Shown here: positions 43,499-54,540 of the stretch, one piece after another | Position numbering within the stretch: the first letter of the stretch is position 1 | How the letters are laid out: each line of letters starts with the position of its first letter | Source of the DNA: Adiantum capillus-veneris | Taxonomy: Eukaryota; Streptophyta; Polypodiopsida; Polypodiales; Pteridaceae | Direction: 5' to 3' | NCBI GenBank assembly: GCA_014529385.2 | Contig: CM043944.1 | Span: forward strand, 75,143,884 to 75,207,883 | Length of the DNA: 64,000 nucleotides | Program-made: the position numbers and the translations under genes | The notes under the pieces: model-generated | Told to the model about the DNA's origin: nothing | What the model saw: only the letters and a program-made list of their open reading frames with translations | Databases searched by the model: none

Positions 43499-44202
43499 AC
43501 ACTAATGTAAAAAGAGAAAAAAAAATGTCAACTTGTACCTTGTGAAATTGAAGTCTTTGTGTTTTTGTATGCTCCATGATTTGTGTTGCATATGAACCTC
43601 GCCTTGTGGGAATTGTAGCGCTTCACGTGTCGTTCATCATAAGAACACAAAAACTCATCATTTTTGTGAAGGCTTTTGTTCACTTTGAAGCTACCTCCTT
43701 GAGAAAAAAAGATTTTTTGGAGGAAAACTTGCCTTCCTCCAAGAAGTGAAAAGGAAGGGTGAAACTACTTCCTTGAAGTTTGAAGCTTTCCCTTTCCTTT
43801 CTAGCTTTCCTTTCAACACAAGTATGCTATCTTTCCAACAAGGGTCAATAGCTTGATGGTAAAGTGTTGGCCTCTTACCCTCATGGGGTGGGTTCAACCC
43901 TCCTTCATGCAAGGGTTAAGCGGGTCTTCCTACACACGCTTCCAACGGTGCCAATGGAAGCCTTCGAAGCCTCGGTGCCATCCACTTTGCCTTGGTTGCC
44001 CGCCTTAGTCGCCCACTGTGGAGGCGAATATGGGGCGGTCCCTTGTCGTTGTCTGTCCTCGGGGAACGCACAGAAAACTTTGCCTGTCTTCTTTTTGCTG
44101 CACAACGAAGACGTCGCTATCTGCGGAACGTGTGAGAGAAGCAGCATGTCGCATGCACATGCAACCCTCTTTTCCCCTTCTCCAAAAATAGCTCAGATAC
44201 CA
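43499..44202. other. Leader of the minus-strand gypsy with a tRNA-like segment
   Basis: Untranslated leader of about 700 bases. The plus-strand frames in it look incidental. It holds the tRNA-like segment at 43842-43915 and, next to the LTR, the primer-binding site (44190-44202). Confidence 0.5.
43842..43915 (+). ncRNA. tRNA-like segment with Pol III box A and box B (SINE or tRNA relic)
   Basis: TAGCTTGATGG at 43849-43859 fits a box A, and GGTTCAACCC at 43891-43900 fits a box B at normal tRNA spacing. Between them GGCCTCTTACCC resembles the anticodon arm of a Lys(CUU) tRNA, but the acceptor and anticodon stems pair poorly. It may be a tRNA-derived SINE head or chance resemblance. Confidence 0.4.
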
Positions 44203-44326
44203 CTGAAAGGGCGGTGGTAATGCGTGTGCTAGTCTCCACCCAACCGTGCTATCTTATAGCCTCCCCCTAGTGTACACAATGTCCGACCGTGCCGGTGGCC
44301 TTGCCCATAGGACCCATGTCCTTTCA
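44203..44326 (-). repeat. Short 5' LTR of the minus-strand gypsy
   Basis: 124 bp matching 38475-38592, followed by GACAT (44327-44331). Confidence 0.88.
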
Positions 44327-44331
44327 GACAT

Positions 44332-44531
44332 CATCAAGAGAAAGAAGCAAACACTTGGAGAGCCTATTCACCCACAAGCTGAAGAAGATACTGTGAAGAC
44401 ACAAGGAGTACAGGTGCATGCTAAAGAAGGTGATGGAGCTATGGTGGGATGCTACCAGTCTTCTTGAAATGTAAGGCAAGTAAAATTTGTTGATGATAGG
44501 GAAGAATCTTAAAGTATTCCTATGAGCGACT
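44332..44531 (+). pseudogene. Gypsy H gag, last piece before the gag/pro junction
   Basis: IKRKKQTLGEPIHPQAEEDT continues the H frame left at 38474. The open stretch ends at 44467 and then reads VRQVKFVDDREES. The thread is picked up at 54832 (YYRSHWATTETLIKVGDL). An insert begins at about 44532, with CGAC left and CCAC right as a possible short target duplication. Confidence 0.6.
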
Positions 44532-44554
44532 GTCATGTAGCTCCGCTCCCATGC

Positions 44555-45235
44555 TAAGAAAGATACCGGGAAGATGCACATCGAGCTTAATTGAAGCTTA
44601 CTTGATTGATGATCAGTGTTTAGGGCTTGGTAACAAGCTATTTTTACAATTAATGTATGCTAGATGCGGTTTTAAAGGGCCAACAGATGCCTTAATGATG
44701 CTAAAAAGGAGTATGCTTGAAGTGAGCATAAATGGGAGATTATGATCTAGGACTTTAGTGCTTGAAGTGCTCTATTGGCCTTCGATTGGAGCTACGATGA
44801 AGAAGTTATGGCAGTTTGAAGTTTGAGTTGATGCAGATCCGTACTGGATTGAGCAATCGCAGCTGAGGGGACATAAATGAAGTGAAAGCATGGGCCTGAA
44901 GTGCTCACTTTGTGGAGCACATCGATCATTTTAGATTAGCAATCGGAGATCTGGCTACCAAGATATCACTAGATTAAATTTCACTTGGGCTAGTTTTGTA
45001 CCAATCTGGTCGGCTTGGTCGGTGTGATTTGGGAAACTTTGAGCTTCAACTAGGGAATGCTGAAAAACGATGGCGTCTCTTGGAATGCAATTATTGTGGG
45101 GAATGCCCAATACGGCTACGGTAAGGAGCTCTTGCCTGATTTCACCGAGTGCAAAGCAGATGCCTTTCCACGAATGCAATCACCTATACTTTCATCTTGA
45201 AGGCGTATGGCACTAAGAAGCTGATATGAGCTCCT
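44555..45235 (+). pseudogene. Decayed pentatricopeptide-repeat (PPR) gene fragment
   Basis: Frames on the plus strand give PPR-like blocks: SLIEAYLIDDQ...LGNKLFLQLMYARCGF (44585-44670), then, after much decay, NDGVSWNAIIVGNAQYGYGK (45067-45126) and, one frame over, NAITYTFILKAYGTKK (about 45173-45220). The VSWNxxIxGxAQxGxG and xITYxxxLKAxG patterns are hallmarks of plant PLS-class PPR proteins, which act in organelle RNA editing and processing. Only fragments remain, with several frame breaks. Confidence 0.6.
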
Positions 45236-45559
45236 CCTCCTAAAGTTTCATTGCATTTTGAGTCCGTTCGAGTGCCAAAATGGCGTGATGACTAGAGTTG
45301 TGAGAAAGGACATAGGCAGATTTCCTTGATCGGGGAGTGTTGGTTTGCTTGTAGAGTTGTTGTGTGCTTGTTAAGGTTCACTTCTTGAGATTGACGATCT
45401 CAAAGAGTCTTCATGCCCCATCCAAGTCACTTCCTGAGTATTGACATTAGGTTTCAAAATACGTACGCTCAAGCTACGAGCTGCTCCAACTTGTAATCAT
45501 CGCAGTTAATGAATGGGTAATTAGTTTTCAATTCCAAAACTTACATTGTGTTCCTCTTT

Positions 45560-46090
45560 CTTTGCTCTTTCATTTTAGTGTAAGCATTGTCACTTTGCCT
45601 CTCCAACTCCTTCATGCTATTTCCCTTTTGTGTCATCCTACCTTCTTGCTTCAAGGTCTTGAGAGAGAGAGAGAGAGTTCGATATTGATTCCTCTTCTCC
45701 TCTTAGTCAATAGCGAGAGAAAAAGTCTGTCCTTGAGCTTCAAGAGCTAGAAAGAAAGGGCCCCTATTTAGCTTCCTTGCTTAGGCATGAGAGAGGAAGA
45801 AAGAGATCGCTCTCGAGTTTCCTCCTTAGATCCCTATTTCCTCCTCTTTGAATTCCCCTATCCTCTTAGTCTCCTCGCTATCTACCTTTTCTTTCTTTTT
45901 CAATTCGATTACAGCTTGAAGCCGAGCCTCCTGGCTCAAGGTCCCGAGAAAGAGAGAGAGCCACTCTCTCTCTCTCTCTCATCTAAGCAAGGAAAGGAGC
46001 CTCTCTCTCTCTCTCTTGACCTAGGAGATAAAGCAAGGCAACCCTCTTTCTCTCTCTTGAATTGGGAAAGAGAAAGCACCAAGGACATAT
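45560..46090. repeat. CT/GA-rich low-complexity stretch
   Basis: Short GAGAGA and CTCTCT runs alternate in 45660-46080. The frame 45787-46092 inside it is low-complexity and not a gene. Confidence 0.6.
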
Positions 46091-46314
46091 AAAGCACGAT
46101 GACTGCACTCAAAGCAAAACAATTAGATAAGAAGGTGGAAGATTATTTTTGTCAATTAAGGTAGTTCAAAGCACACAGAGCAGGAAGCTGCTACTACAGA
46201 ACATTTCACAATTTTTTAAAGCATGATGATCGAGGCAATGAGAAGAATTAAACTTTGCAAAATCCAAGGACAGTTGAAGTAAATAAAGCGACAAGAGAGA
46301 ATTACCATCACCAC

Positions 46315-48036
46315 TGATAGACCGCTTTTGGCGTGTACAAAGTAGCATTTATATGCATGGTCATGTGTACAAAAAGATGTAAATACATGCATTTGGGAGC
46401 TTTGCAAAGTGGTTTCAAGTTCGAAAAAAGGTGCAACGTGTGCACATTGCAAATATGCGTGCCTGTGTGTCGGTAGTCGAGCATACGTACATGCCTGGAT
46501 AGGGTATCGGGGCCTTGGATATGGTTCTAGGTGGCTTATTTTGGCTCTAGATAATGTGTTTGAGCTTTCTAGAATTTAAATAATGCAAGTGACAAGTGTG
46601 GGTACTCTCATCCCGCTCGAGAAGTTTGACACATGCGGTAACTGTATATTTGCGGCGCCTGATCTGCGGTGCCAACGTGCATCGCCCTAGAAGTGGTCAA
46701 AAATGGAATGTGGGGATGTGTAAATGTGATTTGGGTATCAAGGATCAAGTGTGCAAAATTTGGTGAATTTTGGAGTCCATTTGGGGTTTTTCTTGCGAAA
46801 AATACCCGCCAGGGGTCAAAACTGGCCAAAACTGGGCCAAAAAAGGTCAAAAAATGGTCAAAAAAGGTGTGAAATGGCTTCAAATTTCCACATCACTCAC
46901 GGTGGCGTGAGTGTTCGAGATGAGGGAGGACTTTTGAAGAGAAATATCAACACTTTCACCCCTCTGTGTGTGGGAGGGAGCAGGGTTCTACAGGTGGTCT
47001 AGTGTAGTCCCGTTGCGTTCGTGTCCTGTTTTCGAGTGTGTGGAGGAGTGAATGAGAGCTTTCTCTCGTCAATTTTGCACTTGGGAGGGTACTCTCATCC
47101 CGCTCGAGAAGTTTGACACATGCAATAACTGTCTATTTGCAGCGCCTGATCTACGGTGCCAACGTGCATCGCCTAGAAGTGGTTAAAAATGGAATGTGGG
47201 GATGTGGAAATGTGCTTTGGGTATCGAGGATCAAGCATGCGAAATTTGGTGAATTTTGGAGTCCGTTTGGGGTTTTTCTTGCGAAAAATGCCCGCCAGGG
47301 GTCAAAACTAGCCAAAACTGGGCCAAAAAAGGTCAAAAATGGTCAAAAAAAGGTGTGAAATGGCTTCAAATTGCCACATCACTCATGGTGGCGTGCGTGT
47401 TCCAGCTGAGGGAGGACTTTTGAAGAGCAATATCAACACTTTCACCCCTCTGTGTGTGGGAGGGAGCAGGGTTCCTACAGGTGGTTTAGTGCAGTCTTTT
47501 TGCGTTCGTGTCCTATTTTCGAGTGTGTGGAGGAGTGAACGAGAGCTTTCTCTCTTCAATTTTACACTTGGGAGGGTATATGGGAGTTCTGAGGTTTCCA
47601 TAGATGTGTGTGTGCAAGGAATTGAGGGAAGAAGGTGCGGCTTTCTGTAAGACTATGTGACCCTGTATCGGTGCCATTAGGGTTGGCACTACTCAAAGAG
47701 TCCAACAGAGTGGAGTTTGGTGAAGCTTTTGCAATGGTTGGAGAGTGAAATTTTATGGCTGGAGTTTTTGATTTTTGATGGTTTTTCTTGTATATTTTGG
47801 TCACCATCAAGCGTGATTTCAAGTGTTGATCACCTCGACTCACCTTGTAGTGTCTGTGGGCGGGCAGGCAAGGGCTTGTAGGTCGAGGGGTTTGGAGTTT
47901 GAATTGAGCTTGTGGGTAGAGTTTTTAGGTAGATTTTGAGTGGTAGTGAGTGAGGTGAGGAATTCAAGTAAATTCCTTGTGTTGTGTTGAGTTTTCTGGG
48001 TGTGTGAGTGTGCGCACGACATCTTTTGCTCCATCA
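46315..48036 (+). repeat. Tat-like gypsy 5' LTR with internal duplication
   Basis: 1722 bp. The segment 46602-47088 is repeated at 47089-47575. No gene: the short frames within are shared by both units and hold no motif. Confidence 0.88.
46602..47575 (+). repeat. 487-bp tandem duplication inside the 5' LTR
   Basis: Two head-to-tail units starting GTACTCTCATCCCGCTCGAG, with a few percent divergence. The 3' LTR has only one unit. Confidence 0.9.
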
Positions 48037-48040
48037 TCCT

Positions 48041-48060
48041 TTGGCGATCCCGCTGAGGAG
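48041..48060 (+). other. Tat-like gypsy primer-binding region
   Basis: TGGCGATCCCGCTGAGG starts about six bases after the LTR. The tRNA partner is not identified. Confidence 0.55.
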
Positions 48061-48175
48061 CAGTGGTTTTGCTGTGAAGTTCGAGCTTCATTGAAGAAAA
48101 GTGGTGGTTTGGTTGAGGTGCAAGACTTCAAATTTTGTGGAATTACTCACGCAAGGGAGAAGAAACTTCAAAGGG

Positions 48176-48970
48176 ATGGCGTATAGTCGGCCAGTGTTTA
48201 CAGGGAAGCAGGATGTGAAGGATTGGATTGCGGACTTCGAGTGGCATACGCTTGGTATGCACATTGTGAATGACGAAGCCAAGCTTCATGTATTTCCTCT
48301 TGCGCTCAAAGGAGAAGCTCAGGAGTGGTTTGAAGGTTTAGAGGAAGAAAAAAAGCAAACATGGGAGCAGGTGAAGCTGGCAATTTTTGATAGGTTTGGA
48401 AAGAAACTAACCGCAACAGAAGCAACAACAAAATTGAGAGGTTTGCAGCAAGATGTTCATGCTAACTTTAAAGAGTTTTTGCAACACTTCAAAGGGCTTT
48501 GGGTTCAATTAGAGGCGGCATCCCAAGTACCTCCAGGGGATTTCTTTAAAGTACGCCAGTTTATGGATTGTCTCCATCCAAGTGTAAGGGAGAAGGTGGA
48601 TCAAGATGAGCCTGCTACATTTGAAAGAGCTGTGGAAATTGCCGAGGCCAAGAGCAAGAAGATCAAGAGAAGGTGGGAACAAGGCCTGACACATACTGAG
48701 CTAGTTATGGTGCAACCAATGGTCCCTGTGACAACGGATGATAGAGTGGAGCGAGTGGTTCAAGGTCCATATCCCGTTACGGCCCGGGTTTTGCATGATC
48801 TTGCTGGTCAGTTGCAAGAATTAAGAATTAACATAATGAATAGGAACCAAAGAGAGGACCGGCCAGCTGGGAGAGGCAGGGGATGAAGGCTACAAGGTAG
48901 ATGCTACAATTGTGATGAAGAGGGTCATTACGCCCCTGATTGTCCTGAACCACCAAGAGAGAGAGAGGAG
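48176..48970 (+). pseudogene. Tat-like gypsy gag with zinc knuckle
   Basis: From ATG 48176: MAYSRPVFTGKQDVKDWIAD, HVFPLALKGEAQEWFEGLEE and FKEFLQHFKGLWVQLEAASQ, a gypsy capsid. The frame stops at TGA 48884-48886. Just after it the zinc knuckle CYNCDEEGHYAPDC (48902-48943) is readable. About 237 codons are intact up to the stop. Confidence 0.78.
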
Positions 48971-49068
48971 GGATATACCCCTTATATGGATGTGGTTGAT
49001 GAAGAATAGAAGAAAATCATCAAGAGCGGGCACTAGAAGCACCGCCACCACAACAACCTCCACAACTG

Positions 49069-50386
49069 TTGCGTGGAAATGGAGAAGGTAGGGCTATCAA
49101 CATGATTACCCTTGAGCATCAAGATGTGGATGTTTTGGCCAATAAGAGAGCTAGGCATGATAGGGAGAAAGAGACAGAAGAAGAGAGGGAAAAAAGAGCA
49201 AGGAAAGGAAAGGCTAAGGTAGAAGACAAACCAGAAAGTACCAAGAGGCGGCGAAGAAGGAAAATTGGTCCAAAGGACTACCTCCTTGGCCAAGGTGTTG
49301 AAGACTATGATATTGTCGACGACGTACGAAACAAAAGGCAAATATATCTTTTGGTCAGGTTGTGGCTTTGAATGCTAAATTGAGGAGGCAGTGGACCAAG
49401 TGTGTGAGTATGCGGCTTCCTTCCAAGAAGGAAAAGCATCAAAGCATGGTGTCATATTTGAGGGTTGGTCACCCAGTGGATATGGTGCCAATAGTTGAAG
49501 CTATGTTGGGAAAGAAGAAGGAAGTGCAAGAATATGTGGATGGTGGTGCCTAGGTGTGTGTCATGACCGAGGCTATCATGAAAGAAGCAGGTGTCAAGAT
49601 GTCACTGAATGCTTCGATCCGTATGAGAATGGCCAACCACAAAAAGGCAAGGTGTCTTGGAATAGCTGATGATGTGAAGATAAAAGTCTTGGGGATTGAG
49701 TGCTTGGTTGATTGCTACGTAATGCAAGCAGGTGAGAATGCGTATCCAATCATTTTAGGGAGGCCATGGCTTATAACCCTTGGTGCTAAGCAGGATTGGT
49801 GCTAAGCAGGATTGGTGCTAAGCAGGATTGGGGCATGGGCTTGATCACCATCCCCGACAAAGAGAAAGGAAGGACCATTGTCTACAACATGAAGACACAC
49901 GAGAGCCGTACACAGCCCCTAGTGGAGATGCAAGATACGGATTCGACTGAAACCACATCATACGATAGTGATGCTTCGTCTACATCATCAGAAGAAAGTG
50001 TAGAGAAAGGCTTGATGCAATTATGTCCTGATCTTTTTGGGATAAGTGTTGAAAAGGAAGCATCGATGCATGATGTGAAGGTCAAGGAGGAGAAGGATAC
50101 TCCAAAAGCAATTGTAGAGCCTGCCAAAGTGAATGTAAGGAGCATGCTAGGAGAGGACTTGACAGAAAAAGAAAAAAAGGAGTATGAAGACATGTTTACA
50201 GAGTTTCCAAAGCTATTCGCCACTGAATATACAGAGTTGCAAGGAGCTAAAGGAGTCGAGCATAGAATCAATCTAACAGAAGGTGCCAAGCCAAAGGTTC
50301 AAAAGCTTAGGAGGTTGGGGGTCATTCATGAGAAGGCACTTCAGGAAGAGGTGACGAAGCTTTTGGAAGCAGATTTCATCTTTTGA
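49069..50386 (+). pseudogene. Tat-like gypsy protease region
   Basis: A Lys/Arg/Glu-rich linker (49069-49371) leads to the retropepsin-like region. EEYVDGGA-type sequence sits at 49530-49550 (YVDGGA), followed by a TAG at 49551-49553 and VCVMTEAIMKEAG. ILGRPWLITLGAKQDW follows at about 49756-49803. A 16-bp unit repeated three times (49781-49828) then shifts the frame. The next stretch (49796-50386) is an acidic linker and the RT start (EYTELQGAKGVEHRINLTEG, EEVTKLLEADFIF). Confidence 0.68.
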
Positions 50387-51658
50387 GTGGAGGAGTCCGA
50401 ATGGGTCTCTCCAGTTGTTATTGTGCCCAAGAAGAACGGAAGATTTAGGATATGTGTTGATTTCAAACCTTTGAATGCTGCCACAAAAAGGAATCATTAT
50501 CCACTACCCTTTTTAGATGAAATCCTCAATCAGTTGCAGGTCATGAATGTTACTCAATCATGGATGGATTTTCTGGCTACTTTTAGATCTTGATAGCGAT
50601 TGAAGACGACCTTCATTACTCCTTAGGGTTGTTTTGCCTACAAAAGAATTCCTTTTGGGATGGTTAATGCATATGCTACCTTCCAAGGATGGATGAAAAG
50701 AGTGTTTGGTCCCTACTTGGGTAAGTTCATTCGCGTTTTCATGGATGACATTGGGTGTTATAGCTCAAGGGTCACACATTTGGAGAAGTTGAGGTTGAGT
50801 TTTGAAAGGCTTCAATAAGAGGGTGGGCAACTCAACCCAAAGAAGTGTAAGTTTGCTCATGCCAGAGTCCATTTGCTAGGACATGTGGTTTCCAAAAAGG
50901 GAATAGAAGCTGACCGAGAGAAAGTTAAGGATTTATTGCTTATGGATCCGCCCAGCAACACAAAGGATTTGGCATCATTTGTGCATAAGCTCAGGTACTT
51001 GTCGCGTTTTTTTTGGATGCTATGTCAGTATGTGTATCCTCTCCAGAAATTGAGTCAAACAGTTCAAGGGTTTGAATGGAATGAAGACATGCAACAGGCT
51101 TTTGATGGCATCAAGGAGGTATTGTGTGATTTACCAACAGTGAGTCCTCCCGACTTGCAATCGATTTTCTATGTATCTATTAGTGTGGGGTCAGTAGCTT
51201 TTGGGTAGGTTCTCTTACAAAAGCAAGGAAGGAACTTCAAGTCAGTTTATTTTGAGAGTAAGATGAAGAATGTAAGTGAGTTCTCCTACACGGAAATGGA
51301 ACAGTGGGTATTCACCTTGGTTCTTGCTTGTCGAAGGTTTAAAACCTATTTGTTGCCCCAAAAGTTCTATGTGCTCACCACATCGAATCTTTTGCCGGAT
51401 GTAGTACAACATTTAAAGCCTAGCAAGCGCATCTTAAAGTGGACTCTGGAGCTTCAAGAGTATGAGTTTGAGTTTAAAGTGGATCATTCTGTTAAAGCTC
51501 ACTTGGCAGACATAGTCGTACATAAGGGGGGCGAGCTTCCATCTTACCCAAGGGTTGACAAGGATGATCATGAAGAGGAAGTAGATATTACAGATGTGTA
51601 TACAATGATGTTTGATGGTGCATACAGGAAAGTTCTTCAAAAGGCGATGTAATCTTTT
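50387..51658 (+). pseudogene. Tat-like gypsy RT and first RNase H
   Basis: RT pieces: VSPVVIVPKKNGRFRICVDF, LNAATKRNHYPLPFLDEILN, then after frame changes RIPFGMVNAYATFQGWMKRV and FMDDIGCYSS (catalytic, about 50738-50767), HLLGHVVSKKGIEADREKVK. RNase H follows at 51209-51560 (FESKMKNVSEFSYTEMEQWV, LACRRFKTYLLPQKFYV, VDHSVKAHLADIV), where the active-site stretch is weak. Several stops (50596, 50818, 51207) make it non-functional. Confidence 0.75.
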
Positions 51659-51970
51659 CTAGAGCTTACAATCTTGATGAAGCTGAAAGTAACAATGAGG
51701 CGGAGTACCTCACGCTTTTCCTTGGGTTGAAGCAGTGTGTTGAGTTTGGACTGAAGAGGGTCATTGCAAAAGGGGATGCATTGCTAGTCATGAATCAGTT
51801 GCTTGGTTTGTGGAATGTTAAGAAAGACAATTTGAAGAAGTGGTTCTATGGCATCAAGAAGCTTTTGCATGAGTTTGAGAAGATACAGTTTAAGCATGTT
51901 CCTTGTGAGCAGAATAAAGAAGCTGATGAGTTGGCTAGGGACAAGTTGGATGCCTTGGTAGCTCCTTTAA
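51590..51970 (+). pseudogene. Tat-like gypsy second (archaeal-type) RNase H
   Basis: DVYTMMFDGAYRK (51594-51632), NNEAEYLTLFLGLKQCVEFG (51692-51750), RVIAKGDALLVMNQLLGLWN and HVPCEQNKEADELARDKLD. The FDGA...NNEAEY...GDALLVMNQ...NKEADELA order is that of the extra RNase H domain known from Tat-clade gypsy elements. One frame break lies near 51650. Confidence 0.75.
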
Positions 51971-53290
51971 AGGTCAAGGAAGCCTTGTATGCAGGAAGGG
52001 AATCATTGCAATATGTAGAAGTATTTCTTGGTAAAGGGCAATGTCCGGAGGGCATGTCAAAGGTTTGGCGTAAGAGAATAGTTGCAAAAGCAAGAAACTA
52101 CACATTGGTAGGTGAGGATCTCATGCTTTATGGCAAGGATAGCATTTTGAGAAAAGTGCCGTACAAAGAAGACATAGGCTTGATTTTGGAGCACTGCCAT
52201 GAAGAAACAGGCCATCAAGGCAAGGATCCGGTTGTCTTTCGTGTTTTGAGAGCAGGTTACTGTTGGCCCTCTATGATCAGAGATGCTTATTTTTGGTGCA
52301 AGTCATGCCATGAATGCCAAGTGTTTGCAAATCGGAAGCTTTTGGCTGAGCCTCAGAAAGCTATAATGTCTTTTGATGAATTTGCAAAATGGGGAGTAGA
52401 TGCTGTAGGTCCAATGCCAAGGACCAACAATGGTAAAAGTATATCCTTGTGGCTGTGGACTATTTGACAAAATGGGTGGAGGCAAGAGCAGTAAAAGATG
52501 TAACAACAGGAAGAATGACTTCTTTTTTATATGGACAGGTGTGTTGCAAGTTTGGAGCTCCTATGGTTATTATTTCTGATCGTGGACTTGGATTTAGGGA
52601 AAAACTTGTTGCTGCTCTCATGGAGAAATTGAAAATTCAGCATAGGCATTCTTCTCCTTACTACCCACAATGCAATGGGTTGGTTGAGAACTGCAATGGT
52701 CAAATTGTGAAGATGCTATCAAAGTATGCTAGAGAGCGTCCTAAAGAGTGGGACTTGGACTTGGAAAAGTGTTTGTGGGCTTATAGAATTGCGTATAGAG
52801 TGTCAACACAGTTTACACCATATGAACTTGTTTATGAAAAGGAAGCTCTTATGCCCATACAAGTGCAGGTGGATGCCTTGAAGTTTTTGTGCAGAATGCA
52901 AGGTGAGCATAATGACAAGATGCAAGAAAGAATTCTTTCTCTAGAGTTGCTGTGAATGAATAGAGAGAAAGCCAGTGATTATTATCTTCAACAAGCAGCG
53001 ACAAGGATGGAGAAAATGAATAAGAGGCTGCCAGAGAAAGAGATCAAAGAAGGAGATTTGGTGATGAAGTATGATTCTCGCTTGGATTTTACTTTTCAGA
53101 AGAAATTGAGGGACAAATGGTTGGGTCCATAGAGAGTGAAGCATGTATTGTCTAATGGCACCTATGAGTTGGAAAAACTGTCTGGTGAACGCTTGCGCTA
53201 CAGAATAAATGGTTATAGACTGAAGAAATATTTTTCAAGGGATGTGGTTCCAGATGCAAATAGTCTCTTGGTTGAGCATAAATGCTCTAC
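51970..53290 (+). pseudogene. Tat-like gypsy integrase
   Basis: The zinc-binding HHCC region (EHCHEETGHQGKDPVVFRVL ... CKSCHECQVFANRK) precedes the core: WGVDAVGPMPRTNNG (first Asp), then after a frame change near 52440 VDYLTKWVEARAV, IISDRGLGFREKL (second Asp) and CNGLVENCNGQIV (Glu). The C-terminal part (ARERPKEWDLDLEKCLWAYR, FTPYELVYEKEALMPIQ) runs on past a TGA at 52953 to about 53280. Domain order and spacing are complete; the frame is broken at least three times. Confidence 0.8.
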
Positions 53291-53308
53291 CTAGAGGGCG
53301 GGCAATGA

Positions 53309-54540
53309 TGATAGACCGCTTTTGGCGTGTACAAAGTAGCGTTTATATGCATGGTCATGTGTACAAAAATATGTAAATACATGCATTTGGGAGCTTTACA
53401 AAGTGGTTTCAAGTTCGAAAAAAGGTGCATCGTGTGCACATTGTAAATATGCGTGCCTGCGTGTCGACAGTCGAGCATAGGTACATGCCTGGATAGGGTA
53501 TCGTGGCCTTGGATATGGTTCTAGGTGGCTTATTTTGGCTCTAGATAATGTGTTTGAGCTTTCTAGAATGTAAATAATGCAAGTGACAAGTGTGAGTACT
53601 CTCATCCCGCTCGAGAAGTTTGACACATGCGGTAACTGTATATTTGCGGCGCTTGATCTGCGGTGCCAACGTGCATCGCCCTAGAAGTGGTCAAAAATGG
53701 AATGTGGGGATGTGTAAATGTGATTTGGGTATCGAGGATCAAGTGTGCAAAATTTGGTGAATTTTGGAGTCCATTTGGGGTTTTTCTTGCGAAAAATACC
53801 CGCCAAGGGTCAAAACTGGCCAAAACTGGGCCAAAAAATGTCGAAAAATGGTCAAAAAAGGTGTGAAATGGCTTCAAATTTCCACATCACTCACGGTGGC
53901 GTGAGTGTTCGAGATGAGGGAGGACTTTTGAAGAGAAATATCAACACTTTCACCCCTCTGTGTGTGGGAGGGAGCAGGGTTCTACAGGTGGTCTAGTGTA
54001 GTCCCGTTGCGTTCGTGTCCTGTTTTCGAGTGTGTGGAGGAGTGAATGAGAGCTTTCTCTCGTCAATTTTGCACTTGGGAGGGTCTATGGGAGTTTTGAG
54101 GTTTCCATGGATGTGTGTGTGCAAGGAATTGAGGGAAGAAGGTGCGGCTTTCTGCAAGACTATGTGACCCTGTATCGGTGCCATTAGGGTTGGCGCTACT
54201 CCAAAGAGTCCAACAGAGTGGAGTTTGGTGAAGCTTTTGCAATGGTTTGAGAGTGGACTTTTGTGGCTAGATTTTTTGGTTTTTGATGATTTTTCTTGTA
54301 TATTTTGGTCACCATCAAGCGTGATTTCAAGTGTTGATCACCTCGACTCACCTTGTAGTGTCTGCGGGCAGGCAAGGGCTTGTAGGTCGAGGCGTTTGGA
54401 GTTTGAATTGAGCTTGTGGGTAGAGTTTTTAGGGAGCTTTTGAGTGGTAGTGAGTGAGGTGAGGAATTCAAGTAAATTCCTTGTGTTGTGTTGAGTTGTC
54501 TGGGTGTGTGAATGTGCGCACGACATCTTTTGCTCCATCA
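53309..54540 (+). repeat. Tat-like gypsy 3' LTR
   Basis: 1232 bp with a single copy of the segment that is doubled in the 5' LTR. It is preceded by the purine tract AGAGGGCGGGCAATGA. Confidence 0.9.

Larger units (their letters stand above)
38475..44326 (-). mobile_element. Chromovirus-like gypsy element with very short LTRs, minus strand
   Basis: LTRs at 38475-38592 (118 bp) and 44203-44326 (124 bp) start TGAAAGGG and end near CCTTTCA, flanked by the duplication GACAT (38470-38474 and 44327-44331). On the minus strand a TGGTATCTGAGC primer site (44190-44201) follows the 5' LTR, and a G-rich polypurine tract (38593-38606, read on the minus strand) precedes the 3' LTR. Gag, protease, RT, RNase H, integrase and a chromodomain-like tail follow in the gypsy order. 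Frames are broken and the LTRs differ at roughly 15% of positions, so it is fairly old. Confidence 0.9.
44532..46314. mobile_element. Unclassified insert with PPR relic, left part
   Basis: Sequence between H gag and the Tat-like gypsy, continuing at 54541-54831. It begins TGTCATGTAGC, and its far end is CCCCCAACA before CCAC. It holds decayed PPR coding sequence at about 44555-45235, then non-coding and CT/GA-rich sequence (45560-46090). With TG...CA ends and a short duplication it could be a solo LTR or a gene-capturing element. I could not identify terminal repeats. Confidence 0.4.
46315..54540 (+). mobile_element. Tat-like gypsy element with archaeal-type RNase H
   Basis: LTRs at 46315-48036 (1722 bp) and 53309-54540 (1232 bp) start TGATAGACCGC and end TTGCTCCATCA. 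The 490-bp length difference is a tandem duplication in the left LTR. Otherwise the copies are nearly identical, which suggests a recent insertion. A TTTGGCGATCCCGCTGAGG-type primer region follows the left LTR and AGAGGGCGGGC precedes the right one. Gag, protease, RT, RNase H, a second RNase H, and integrase follow. The flanks (ACCAC left, CCGTC right) do not form a clean duplication. Confidence 0.88.

Noticed and set aside
45787-46092. 101-residue frame with repeated Glu/Arg and Ser-Leu stretches
   Set aside because: Low-complexity CT/GA sequence, no motif.
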